Below, piece after piece: positions 54,005-61,445 of a DNA stretch of 64,000 nucleotides. The DNA comes from JASGCK01 sp031430035. GTDB taxonomy: Bacteria; Pseudomonadota; Gammaproteobacteria; Burkholderiales; Burkholderiaceae_C. A program made the position numbers and the translations under genes. The notes beneath the pieces were generated by a model. It had not been told where the DNA came from. It saw only the letters and a list, made by a program, of their open reading frames with translations, and did no database searches. The DNA is taken from the NCBI GenBank assembly GCA_031430035.1, contig JANPAS010000083.1, positions 43,370-107,369 of the forward strand, in the 5' to 3' direction. Within the stretch, counting starts at the first letter, position 1. Each line of letters begins with the position of its first letter.

Positions 54005-54529
54005 CTAATGTATTTTTTTGAGATGCTCAAGCGCAATCGGCAGGGCGATGGGTTTATTTAGCAATTCAATCAGCACAAAGGCTCTGACTTCGCCGCTAGG
54101 CATTTGGGCTAGACGTTGGTAAATGCCTTCAACACCTGCAAACGCACCTTGCTGAATCGCAACGGAATCGTTGGCATGAAAGATTGCCACAGGCGCTTGG
54201 CGTGACTCGTGGTGTTTGACAAGTTCCGCAATGAGCGCATTGTCGACAACAGCTGGACTAGTACCAAAACTCACCAAGCGTTGCACCCCCGTTGTGGAGC
54301 GAATGGGTGCCCAGCTTTGTTTGTTAAGGCCTGCGTCTGCTGCCGCATGTTCTAGCTGAATAAACACATAGCGCGGGAAAAGCGGTTCAGTGGCGATGCG
54401 AAACTTACCTCGACTGACTTTTTGCACATCCAGCGTCGGTAAGAAGCAGGTATAGCCTTGGCGTTCTAAGTTTTCTACGGCCTGCTGCTCAAGGCGAGGC
54501 TTGGTATGAACCACATGCCAGCGCTTCAT
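54005..54529 (-). CDS. rfaH: RfaH-like specialised NusG-family antiterminator
   Basis: 174 residues. The NGN domain (1 to about 105) starts WHVVHTKPRLEQQAVENLER and has FLPTLDVQKVS and EPLFPRYVFIQL. A short linker leads to a KOW-type C-terminal domain (about 115-170) with VAIQQGAFAGVEGIYQRL. NusG paralogues of this size with the FPRYVF motif are RfaH-like factors that load at ops sites and stop Rho termination in long surface-polysaccharide operons. It is the last gene after rfbC (four-base overlap) and faces the cluster it probably controls. Confidence 0.85.
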   Translation of the reverse strand: MKRWHVVHTKPRLEQQAVENLERQGYTCFLPTLDVQKVSRGKFRIATEPLFPRYVFIQLEHAAADAGLNKQSWAPIRSTTGVQRLVSFGTSPAVVDNALIAELVKHHESRQAPVAIFHANDSVAIQQGAFAGVEGIYQRLAQMPSGEVRAFVLIELLNKPIALPIALEHLKKIH

Positions 54530-55113
54530 AGAGGGTGTTTAGGCTCAATGACGCGCCCATCAATATCTTCATAGCGAACGATACCCTCTTTATCTTTTGC
54601 GGAGAGCTGCGGCTGCATACCCCCCAACCGTCCCAGCTGCCAATCAACGGCGAGTACGGGGTCATTCCATGCAATGCAGCGTTCGTGTTCAGGGCTATAA
54701 AACTCGGTCGTTTTGTAGAGGAACTCCGCCGTCTCAGATAAAGTGACAAAGCCATGGGCAAAGCCTTCTGGAATCCACAGTTGGCGTTTGTTGTCGGCGG
54801 TGAGAAGTATGCCAAACGATTGCCCTCGGGTAGGCGAGTTTGGCCGGATATCGACACTGACATCCCACACCTCACCTTGCGTCACACGAACTAACTTTCC
54901 TTGCGCATGCGGCGCAGTTTGGTAGTGCAAGCCGCGCAAAACGCCCTTGCTGGATTGGCTGTGGTTGTCTTGCACAAATGAGGCTGCGCTCTGACCTGTT
55001 GCGGCGTTAAAGGCGTTGCTATTAAAGCTCTCAAAGAAAAATCCGCGTTCATCCGCAAAGACTTGGGGTTCAAAAACGAGGAGATCAGGAATCGAGGTTT
55101 GAATCACCTTCAT
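54526..55113 (-). CDS. rfbC: dTDP-4-dehydrorhamnose 3,5-epimerase
   Basis: 195 residues, cupin. ERGFFFESFNSNAF, VLRGLHYQTAPHAQGKLVRV with the catalytic His, DVSVDIRPNSPT and IPEGFAHGFVTLSE all match RfbC. It epimerises C3 and C5 of dTDP-4-keto-6-deoxy-glucose, third step from glucose-1-phosphate to dTDP-L-rhamnose. It shares one base with rfbA and four with rfaH. Confidence 0.95.
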   Translation of the reverse strand: MKVIQTSIPDLLVFEPQVFADERGFFFESFNSNAFNAATGQSAASFVQDNHSQSSKGVLRGLHYQTAPHAQGKLVRVTQGEVWDVSVDIRPNSPTRGQSFGILLTADNKRQLWIPEGFAHGFVTLSETAEFLYKTTEFYSPEHERCIAWNDPVLAVDWQLGRLGGMQPQLSAKDKEGIVRYEDIDGRVIEPKHPL

Positions 55114-56000
55114 TAAGCGACTTTCTCTTTGAGCACATGCTGCAAATACTTGCCGTACGCATTTTGAGACAACGGTGCGGCCAGCTTTTCTAGCTGGGCT
55201 GAGTTAATCCAGCCCATTCGCCATGCAATCTCTTCTGGGCAAGCGATTTTGAGTCCTTGTCGTTGTTCTAAAACCGCGATGTATTGGCTTGCGGCCAGCA
55301 AGCTGTCGTGCGTTCCCGTATCCAGCCACGCATAGCCGCGCTGCATGATTTGCACATTGAGCTGATCACGTTTCAAATACGCATCGTTAATAGCCGTGAT
55401 TTCTAACTCGCCACGCGCGGATGGCTTTACGCTCTTGGCGATTTCTACGACTTGGTTGTCGTAGAAATAAAGTCCTGTCACAGCAAAATTGCTTTTAGGA
55501 TGCTCTGGTTTTTCCTCAATGCTATTGGCCTTGCCGTCGGCATCAAATGACACCACACCATAGCGCTCGGGGTCTTGCACATGATAGGCAAACACGGTGG
55601 CGCCGCTGGTTTGACTATCCGCATCGGTCAGCAACTTGGCAAACTCGTGCCCATAAAAAATATTGTCACCTAAAACCAAAGAACAGGGGTCGCTGCCAAT
55701 AAACTTCTCGCCAATGATGAAGGCTTGCGCAAGCCCATCGGGACTAGGCTGCACGGCGTACTCAAGGTTCATGCCCCATGCAGAGCCATCACCCAAGAGC
55801 TGCTGAAAACGCGGCGTGTCTTGCGGCGTACTGATGATGAGCACGTCGCGAATGCCCGCCAGCATCAGGCAAGACAGCGGGTAGTAAATCATTGGCTTGT
55901 CATAGACAGGCAGGAGCTGCTTGCTAATCGCCAAGGTCGCAGGGTGCAGCCGAGTGCCCGAGCCGCCAGCCAAGATGATGCCTTTACGTTTAGTTGTCAT
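55113..56000 (-). CDS. rfbA: Glucose-1-phosphate thymidylyltransferase
   Basis: 295 residues. LAGGSGTRLHPATLAISKQL is the catalytic N-terminal motif, LVLGDNIFYGHEF contains the metal Asp and YAWLDTGTHDSLL the C-terminal substrate motif. It makes dTDP-glucose. Only four bases separate it from rfbD. Confidence 0.96.
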   Translation of the reverse strand: MTTKRKGIILAGGSGTRLHPATLAISKQLLPVYDKPMIYYPLSCLMLAGIRDVLIISTPQDTPRFQQLLGDGSAWGMNLEYAVQPSPDGLAQAFIIGEKFIGSDPCSLVLGDNIFYGHEFAKLLTDADSQTSGATVFAYHVQDPERYGVVSFDADGKANSIEEKPEHPKSNFAVTGLYFYDNQVVEIAKSVKPSARGELEITAINDAYLKRDQLNVQIMQRGYAWLDTGTHDSLLAASQYIAVLEQRQGLKIACPEEIAWRMGWINSAQLEKLAAPLSQNAYGKYLQHVLKEKVA

Positions 56001-56004
56001 AGAG

Positions 56005-56904
56005 TTATCCCCTCTCCCTTGATGGGAGAGGGCTAGGGTGAGGGTGAAGGTGGTTTAAAAGTTGATCAATGCCTTGCTGCCAAGGTGGGGGTGTGATGCC
56101 AAACGTGCGTGTGAGTTTAGAGCAATCGAGCCGTGAATTGCGCGGACGCTGCGCTGGCGTGGGGAATGCCTCGGAGGCCACAGCACGTATGGCCTCTGGG
56201 CTCATCTTCATGGGGAAGCCCATCTCGTGTGCCCTAGCGATGAGGTGGCTGGCGTAGCCGTGCCATGAAACTTCGCCAGCACTGGCAGCGTGGTAGATAC
56301 CAGTGGCGGAGCTGCCAATTACCTGCGCCGTCATATTTGCGAGCCAAGCTGCATCCGTGGGTGAACCGATTTGATCGTCGATGACCGAGAGCGCATCCCT
56401 CTCGCAGGCGAAGCGCAGCATAGTGCTGGCGAAATTGCTGCCCTCTTTTGCATACATCCAGCTGGTGCGAAAAATTAAATACTGACAACCACTGGTCGCA
56501 ATAGCCTGCTCACCTGCTAATTTGCTTTTGCCATAAACGTTCAGCGGCGCGGTAGGCGCGTCCTCCGTCCAAGGCGCGCTCCCCGAGCCATTGAATACAT
56601 AGTCAGTGGAGTAGTGAATCAGCCTGCAGCCCATATCCAGTGTGGCCTGCGCCAGTACCGCTGGCGCGGCCGAGTTGATAGCGTGTGCCAACTCTGGCTC
56701 AGATTGAGCTTTGTCGACAGCGGTGTAAGCGGCCGCATTGACGATGACATCGGGCTTGGCGGCAAGCACCAAATCACGCAACTTCAGTGGGTTTAAAAAA
56801 TCTGCGTCAAACCGCCCCCACGCGGTGAGCGCTCCCACTTTGCTAAGACATGGCTGGAGCTCACGCCCCAACTGCCCGTCTTTGCCAAGCAGAAGAATTT
56901 TCAT
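56005..56904 (-). CDS. rfbD: dTDP-4-dehydrorhamnose reductase
   Basis: 299 residues. LLGKDGQLGRELQPCL binds NADPH, HYSTDYVFNGSG carries the Thr and NVYGKSKLAGEQAI the Tyr and Lys. It makes dTDP-L-rhamnose. The last dozen codons (HPHPSPLPSRERG) come from a G-rich palindromic repeat at 56010-56032 that has replaced or extended the natural C-terminus. It overlaps rfbB by four bases. Confidence 0.95.
   Translation of the reverse strand: MKILLLGKDGQLGRELQPCLSKVGALTAWGRFDADFLNPLKLRDLVLAAKPDVIVNAAAYTAVDKAQSEPELAHAINSAAPAVLAQATLDMGCRLIHYSTDYVFNGSGSAPWTEDAPTAPLNVYGKSKLAGEQAIATSGCQYLIFRTSWMYAKEGSNFASTMLRFACERDALSVIDDQIGSPTDAAWLANMTAQVIGSSATGIYHAASAGEVSWHGYASHLIARAHEMGFPMKMSPEAIRAVASEAFPTPAQRPRNSRLDCSKLTRTFGITPPPWQQGIDQLLNHLHPHPSPLPSRERG
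56010..56032. repeat. REP-like palindrome within the end of rfbD
   Basis: CCCTCTCCC and GGGAGAGGG form a perfect nine-base inverted repeat with a TTGAT loop. It is followed by gctagggtgagggtgaagg. This family of short palindromes is common and dispersed in Betaproteobacteria and often encodes PSPLPSRERG-like tails. No T tract follows, so it is not a clear terminator. Confidence 0.7.
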
Positions 56905-57905
56905 CGGTTGTCCAAATACCAGCGCACAGTCTTGCGGATGCCTGTTTCAAACGTCTCAGCTGGCTTCCAACCTAGCTCTCGCTCGATCTTGCTGGCATCA
57001 ATGGCGTAGCGGCGGTCGTGTCCAGGGCGATCTTTGACGTAGGTGATTTGCTCGGCATACGGCTTGCCGTCCGTGCGCGGGCTCATCTCGTCCAGCACGC
57101 TGCACAGTGTCCGCACCACGTCCAGATTGGGCTGCTCATTCCAGCCGCCTACGTTGTAAACCTCGCCTAAGCGACCTGCTTCCAAGACACGCCGAATCGC
57201 GCTGCAATGGTCGCGCACATAGAGCCAGTCGCGCACTTGCTGGCCGTCGCCATAAATCGGTAGAGGCTTGCCAGTTAAGGCGTTGTGAATGCACAGCGGA
57301 ATCAGCTTTTCGGGGAAGTGCAGCGGACCGTAATTGTTGCTGCAATTGGTGGTGAGCACGGGAAGACCGTAGGTGTGGTGGTAGGCGCGGACTAAGTGAT
57401 CGCTTGCCGCTTTGGATGCGCTGTACGGGCTATTGGGTTCGTAGCGGTGGGTCTCGGTGAATGGTGCGTCGGTGGCGCTGAGTGAGCCGTACACCTCGTC
57501 GGTGGAGACGTGCAAAAAGCGAAAGGCGGACTTCTCAGCTTCAGGCAAACCGCCCCAGTAGGCACGCACCGATTCCAACAAACGGAACGTCCCCACAATA
57601 TTGGTCTGAATGAATGCTTCGGGGCCGTGGATCGAGCGATCAACATGCGACTCGGCGGCAAAGTTGATGATGGCTCGGGGCTGGTGAATCTTGAGCAGCG
57701 AGTCCACAAGGGCGCTATCGCCAATGTCACCTTGCACCAGCGCGTGATTGCCGTTGTTACTGAGCGACGCAAGATTGGCGGGGTTTCCCGCGTAAGTGAG
57801 CGCATCTAAATTGACGACGGATTCTGCTGAGGCGCCGCCCTGCTCGAACCAGTCAAGTACGAAATTGCTGCCAATAAAACCTGCGCCGCCAGTCACCAAA
57901 ATCAT
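56901..57905 (-). CDS. rfbB: dTDP-glucose 4,6-dehydratase
   Basis: 334 residues. VTGGAGFIGSNFVLDW binds NAD, HVSTDEVYGSL supplies Thr, Asp and Glu of the active site and NSPYSASKAASDHLVRAY the Tyr and Lys. It is the second step to dTDP-L-rhamnose. Its start overlaps the xerC stop by four bases, so the rhamnose genes appear transcribed from the dapF-xerC side. Confidence 0.96.
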   Translation of the reverse strand: MILVTGGAGFIGSNFVLDWFEQGGASAESVVNLDALTYAGNPANLASLSNNGNHALVQGDIGDSALVDSLLKIHQPRAIINFAAESHVDRSIHGPEAFIQTNIVGTFRLLESVRAYWGGLPEAEKSAFRFLHVSTDEVYGSLSATDAPFTETHRYEPNSPYSASKAASDHLVRAYHHTYGLPVLTTNCSNNYGPLHFPEKLIPLCIHNALTGKPLPIYGDGQQVRDWLYVRDHCSAIRRVLEAGRLGEVYNVGGWNEQPNLDVVRTLCSVLDEMSPRTDGKPYAEQITYVKDRPGHDRRYAIDASKIERELGWKPAETFETGIRKTVRWYLDNR

Positions 57906-58954
57906 GATTGTTCTTTCAAAGTTTGCCCCTGCGCAGTAGGGGAAATGTCCGCACCAGCGGACAAAGGGGTTGCATTTGCGTCTTTAAGCTTCGCCCTTGG
58001 ATGTGTATTGTCGTAAATCTTGGCAAGATGCTGAAAGTCGAGTCGCGTATAAACCTGCGTGCTAGCAATCGAGCTGTGCCCGAGCAACTCTTGCACCGCA
58101 CGCAAATCGCCGCTGGACTGAAGCACGTGACTAGCAAAACTGTGACGCAGCATGTGTGGGTGCACGGGTGAGGTGAGTCCTGCCGCCAAGCTTCGACTTC
58201 GCAGCAAGCTCCAAACAGCAGTTCTTGTGATGCGCTTACCCTTTGAGCCGAGTAGCAGCGCGGCTTCCAAAGGATTCGCGTCGCCAAGCCCCACTCGGTA
58301 AGGCTTGTAGGCCAGTAGTGCATCTAAAGCCTTTGCTCCTAGTGGCACCATGCGGCGCTTGCTGCCTTTGCCAAAAACGTGGACCTCGCCTGCTTGCTCG
58401 TCAATCCAACCACGGCCGTCCGTCATCGCCTCGCTGCTGGCGGCAACATCTAGCCCGATCAGCTCGCTAACCCGAAGGCCGCAGCCATAAAGAAGCTCCA
58501 CGATGAGTGAATCACGAACGGACAAGGGGGTTGTTTCTGATGGCTGATACTGCGCCAGCGCCATAGCTGCATCTACGCCCAGCGCTTTGGGCAGCGGCTT
58601 GGCGGCTTTGGGCGGCTTTATATCCAAGCAAGGGTTGTGGGTAATCTCGCCATTGTTAATCAGCCATTTGTAAAACCCACGCCAGCTAGATAGCTGCAAC
58701 GCCAATGTTTTCGAGCCTAAACCTTTGCCTTTTCCTCCGCTACTGTGCCTACTGGCGATCCAGCGACGAATGTGCAGATTTTGCACATCAGTTAAAGCTA
58801 AATTTTGTTCGTCGCAAAGACCTTGTAGCCGCGCCAGCTCGTGTGCGTAGAGATCAACCGTTTTGCTTGCTAGGCGTTTGCCTACGCGGACGTGCTGTAA
58901 ATAGCGCGTGATGAGATCAGGAAGATCGGGCGGATTAGGCGACAAGAGCTGCAT
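57902..58954 (-). CDS. xerC: Tyrosine recombinase XerC
   Basis: 350 residues from ATG 58954 (a TTG at 58969 would add five). The N-terminal SAM-like core-binding domain (about 10-105) precedes the catalytic domain with Arg in CGLRVSELIG, Lys in FGKGSKRRMVPLG, HMLRHSFASH, GHSSIASTQVY with the nucleophile Tyr. Its neighbours dapF and DUF484 are the classic partners of xerC. It acts with XerD at dif to resolve chromosome dimers. It is not an island integrase. Confidence 0.93.
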   Translation of the reverse strand: MQLLSPNPPDLPDLITRYLQHVRVGKRLASKTVDLYAHELARLQGLCDEQNLALTDVQNLHIRRWIASRHSSGGKGKGLGSKTLALQLSSWRGFYKWLINNGEITHNPCLDIKPPKAAKPLPKALGVDAAMALAQYQPSETTPLSVRDSLIVELLYGCGLRVSELIGLDVAASSEAMTDGRGWIDEQAGEVHVFGKGSKRRMVPLGAKALDALLAYKPYRVGLGDANPLEAALLLGSKGKRITRTAVWSLLRSRSLAAGLTSPVHPHMLRHSFASHVLQSSGDLRAVQELLGHSSIASTQVYTRLDFQHLAKIYDNTHPRAKLKDANATPLSAGADISPTAQGQTLKEQS

Positions 58955-59561
58955 GGGCAAGCTCACCAAGGCGGGTCAGAAACTCCGTACCCATCTCGGC
59001 TGTAAAGCGGTTCGGGTCATCGGATGCCAAAACTAGCAATCCCACATTGGGTAGTGGAATCACCGCTAGCGAGTGCACGTTGGCAGCATCTTGCAGAGCC
59101 TCAGTAACGCTTGCGTTTTGAAAAAACGCTTCAGCAGCCAAGCCGCAAGTGGGCAGCGTCATCTGGGAAGCCATATCCCGCGAGGCCTCTGAGCCAGCAA
59201 CCGCAGCTTGCGGCACATCAAAAATAGCTTGCAGGCTTGTGCAGAGTTGCTCGGTTGCTTCTTGCTTATCGTTGCTACCTGCATGTGCCAAGAGTCCCAC
59301 CATCCACTGATGCAGTTTGTTTGCCAGCAGCACATTCTCTTTGCCAAGGCGCAGCAAGTTGCCATGTTTGAGCTCTAGCGCTTTAAAGCGTTCGCGTTGC
59401 AACTCCATTTGCCGATCGGCCAAACTGATGGCACGCCCACTATGCGGATGCGTCAACTGGACGGCAGCCAAGAGTTCGGCGTGACGATTAAAAAAATCAG
59501 GCGTTGCCAACAAATAGTCGGCGATATCGTCTTCGGTAATAGATGATGCTGTGGTGGTCAT
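58935..59561 (-). CDS. DUF484 family protein
   Basis: 208 residues. ITEDDIADYLLATPDFFNRH at the start and the coiled stretch ISLADRQMELQRERFKALE are DUF484 hallmarks; the rest is GAF-like. The function is not established. It lies between dapF and xerC, its usual place in proteobacteria, overlapping dapF by four bases and xerC by 20. Confidence 0.92.
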   Translation of the reverse strand: MTTTASSITEDDIADYLLATPDFFNRHAELLAAVQLTHPHSGRAISLADRQMELQRERFKALELKHGNLLRLGKENVLLANKLHQWMVGLLAHAGSNDKQEATEQLCTSLQAIFDVPQAAVAGSEASRDMASQMTLPTCGLAAEAFFQNASVTEALQDAANVHSLAVIPLPNVGLLVLASDDPNRFTAEMGTEFLTRLGELAHAALVA

Positions 59562-60370
59562 AGCTCAATCGTACCTTGATAAACCGTGGTCGCGGGGCCC
59601 GTCATCATGACGGAGCTATTCGGTTGTGATGTGTCCCACGAAATGGTGAGATGACCGCCGTGCGTGCCCACCAAAACCGTGCTATCCAAGAGTCCTAGCT
59701 TTATGCCCGCCACGACTGCCGCACAAGCGCCCGTGCCGCAGGCTAGTGTTTCGCCCGCACCGCGCTCATAAACGCGTAGTTTGATTTCGCCGCGGCTTAC
59801 GACTTGCATAAATCCAACATTCACGCCTTGCGGGAATGCGGCGTTCGCTTGAATGATTGGCCCACGAGTCAATACGGGCATGGCTTCCACGTCATCGACT
59901 AGGCAAACAGCATGCGGGTTGCCCATAGAGACGACATAGTTCCATTCAAACTTCATTTTTGTTAAAGGAGCAACGTATGGGATTTGCGCCGCGTCAAAAA
60001 TGGGCGCACCCATATCCACTGTCACTTGTCCGTCTGCGTTTTCAGTGAGTGTGAGTACACGGTTTTGCGTGCGGACTTTAATGGTTGTTTTATCCGTCAA
60101 ACCATGACCCCGCACAAAGCGCACAAAACAGCGCGCGCCATTGCCGCAGTGCTCCACCTCGCCGCCGTCGTTGTTGTGGATCACGTAATCAAAATCCACG
60201 TCAGGGCTAGAGGCGGTACGTACTGACAAAATTTGATCGGCGCCCACGCCAAAGTGGCGATCGCCCAATTGCTTGTATTGGTCAGCGCTCAGATTAAGTT
60301 GCGCGCGCGTTTCGTCCAGTACAACAAAGTCGTTGCCTGCGCCCTGCATTTTGGTGAAATTGATTTTCAT
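59558..60370 (-). CDS. dapF: Diaminopimelate epimerase
   Basis: 270 residues. The two catalytic cysteines lie in VEHCGNGARCF and ACGTGACAAVVAG, with MQGAGNDFVVLDE at the N-terminus. It converts LL- to meso-diaminopimelate for lysine and peptidoglycan. Start ATG 60370, 29 bases after the methionine synthase stop. Start of the DUF484-xerC-rfb overlapping chain. Confidence 0.96.
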   Translation of the reverse strand: MKINFTKMQGAGNDFVVLDETRAQLNLSADQYKQLGDRHFGVGADQILSVRTASSPDVDFDYVIHNNDGGEVEHCGNGARCFVRFVRGHGLTDKTTIKVRTQNRVLTLTENADGQVTVDMGAPIFDAAQIPYVAPLTKMKFEWNYVVSMGNPHAVCLVDDVEAMPVLTRGPIIQANAAFPQGVNVGFMQVVSRGEIKLRVYERGAGETLACGTGACAAVVAGIKLGLLDSTVLVGTHGGHLTISWDTSQPNSSVMMTGPATTVYQGTIEL

Positions 60371-60398
60371 GGGATTGATTATCCCCCTAGGTTGCTAG

Positions 60399-61436
60399 TT
60401 AGCCGTAACGGGTTCTAGCCAACGCTGCCCCCGCGCCCAGCGCCGCCAATTTCGCCATCGCTACGTCGCGGCTCATGGGTGCAAGGCCGCAGTTGGTGCA
60501 GGGGAAGAGCTTATCTTTGCGCACGTACTGCAGCGCACGTCCAATAGTGTCTGCCACTTGTTCGGGCGTTTCGATCACGTCGCTCGCCACATCAATCACG
60601 CCAACCATCACGTCTTTGCCCTCTAACAGCTTCATTAGCTCAGGCGGCACGTGCGAGTGGTAGCACTCTAGGCTGACTTGGTCGATGGAGCTTCTTGCTA
60701 AGGCTGGAAACACCTGCTCGTACTGTCGCCACTGGTCGCCCAGTGTGTCCTTCCAATCATCATTTGCCTTGATGCCGTAGCCGTAGCAAATGTGAACCGC
60801 TGTCGTGCAAGTCAAGCCAGCCGTGGCTCGCTCCAGTGCTTCCACGCCCCACGTGGCGGCATCCGCCATAAAGACGTTAAATGCAGGTTCGTCAAACTGG
60901 ATGATGTCCACGCCCTCAGCCTCCAGCGCTCGTGCCTCTTGGTTGAGCAGGTCGGCAAAGGCAAACGCCATGGTCTTTTTGTCACCATAAAACTTGTCGG
61001 CCACCGTGTCGATGATGGTCATCGGGCCGGGCATGGTGAACTTGATTTTGCGATTGGTGTGCGCCCGTAAAAAACGTGCTTCGGTTCCGTGTACGCGGCC
61101 TTTGAGTGTGAGCGGCGCGATCACTTGCGGTACCTGCGCGTCGTAGCGGTTGTTACGGATGCCCATGGTGACTTTATGCTCGAAGTCGATGCCATTCACT
61201 TGCTCTAAAAAGCCGTGAACGAAATGCTGACGCGATTGCTCGCCGTCTCCAATTACGCCAAGACCTGCGTCCTCTTGCGCCTTAATCCACAGCAAAGTCG
61301 CGTCCAGCTTGGCCTGCGCCAGTTCGTCACCTTCCGCCATCCATTTAGGCCACAGCTTGTTAGTCTCGGACAGCCACGCGGGCTTGGGGAGTGAGCCAGC
61401 GATAGTGGCTGAGAAGAGGGGCGTTGCGGTCGTCAT
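60399..61436 (-). CDS. Cobalamin-independent methionine synthase, core-MetE (MesD-like) type
   Basis: 345 residues, the size of only the C-terminal catalytic half of MetE. SATIAGSLPKPAWL begins it. Zinc ligand candidates are visible as His and Cys in VHICYGYG and Cys in FPCTNCGL, with Glu in VSLECYHS. FDEPAFNVF is a substrate motif. Core-MetE proteins make methionine, but their methyl donor may not be the folate used by full-length MetE. The usual MesX/DUF1852 partner is not in this window. It lies nine bases after xdhB. Confidence 0.8.
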   Translation of the reverse strand: MTTATPLFSATIAGSLPKPAWLSETNKLWPKWMAEGDELAQAKLDATLLWIKAQEDAGLGVIGDGEQSRQHFVHGFLEQVNGIDFEHKVTMGIRNNRYDAQVPQVIAPLTLKGRVHGTEARFLRAHTNRKIKFTMPGPMTIIDTVADKFYGDKKTMAFAFADLLNQEARALEAEGVDIIQFDEPAFNVFMADAATWGVEALERATAGLTCTTAVHICYGYGIKANDDWKDTLGDQWRQYEQVFPALARSSIDQVSLECYHSHVPPELMKLLEGKDVMVGVIDVASDVIETPEQVADTIGRALQYVRKDKLFPCTNCGLAPMSRDVAMAKLAALGAGAALARTRYG

Positions 61437-61445
61437 AAAGCTTTC

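Noticed and set aside
57902..58954. XerC-like recombinase as an island integrase
   Set aside because: It has the standard dapF-DUF484-xerC neighbourhood and normal XerC motifs, so it is the housekeeping recombinase.
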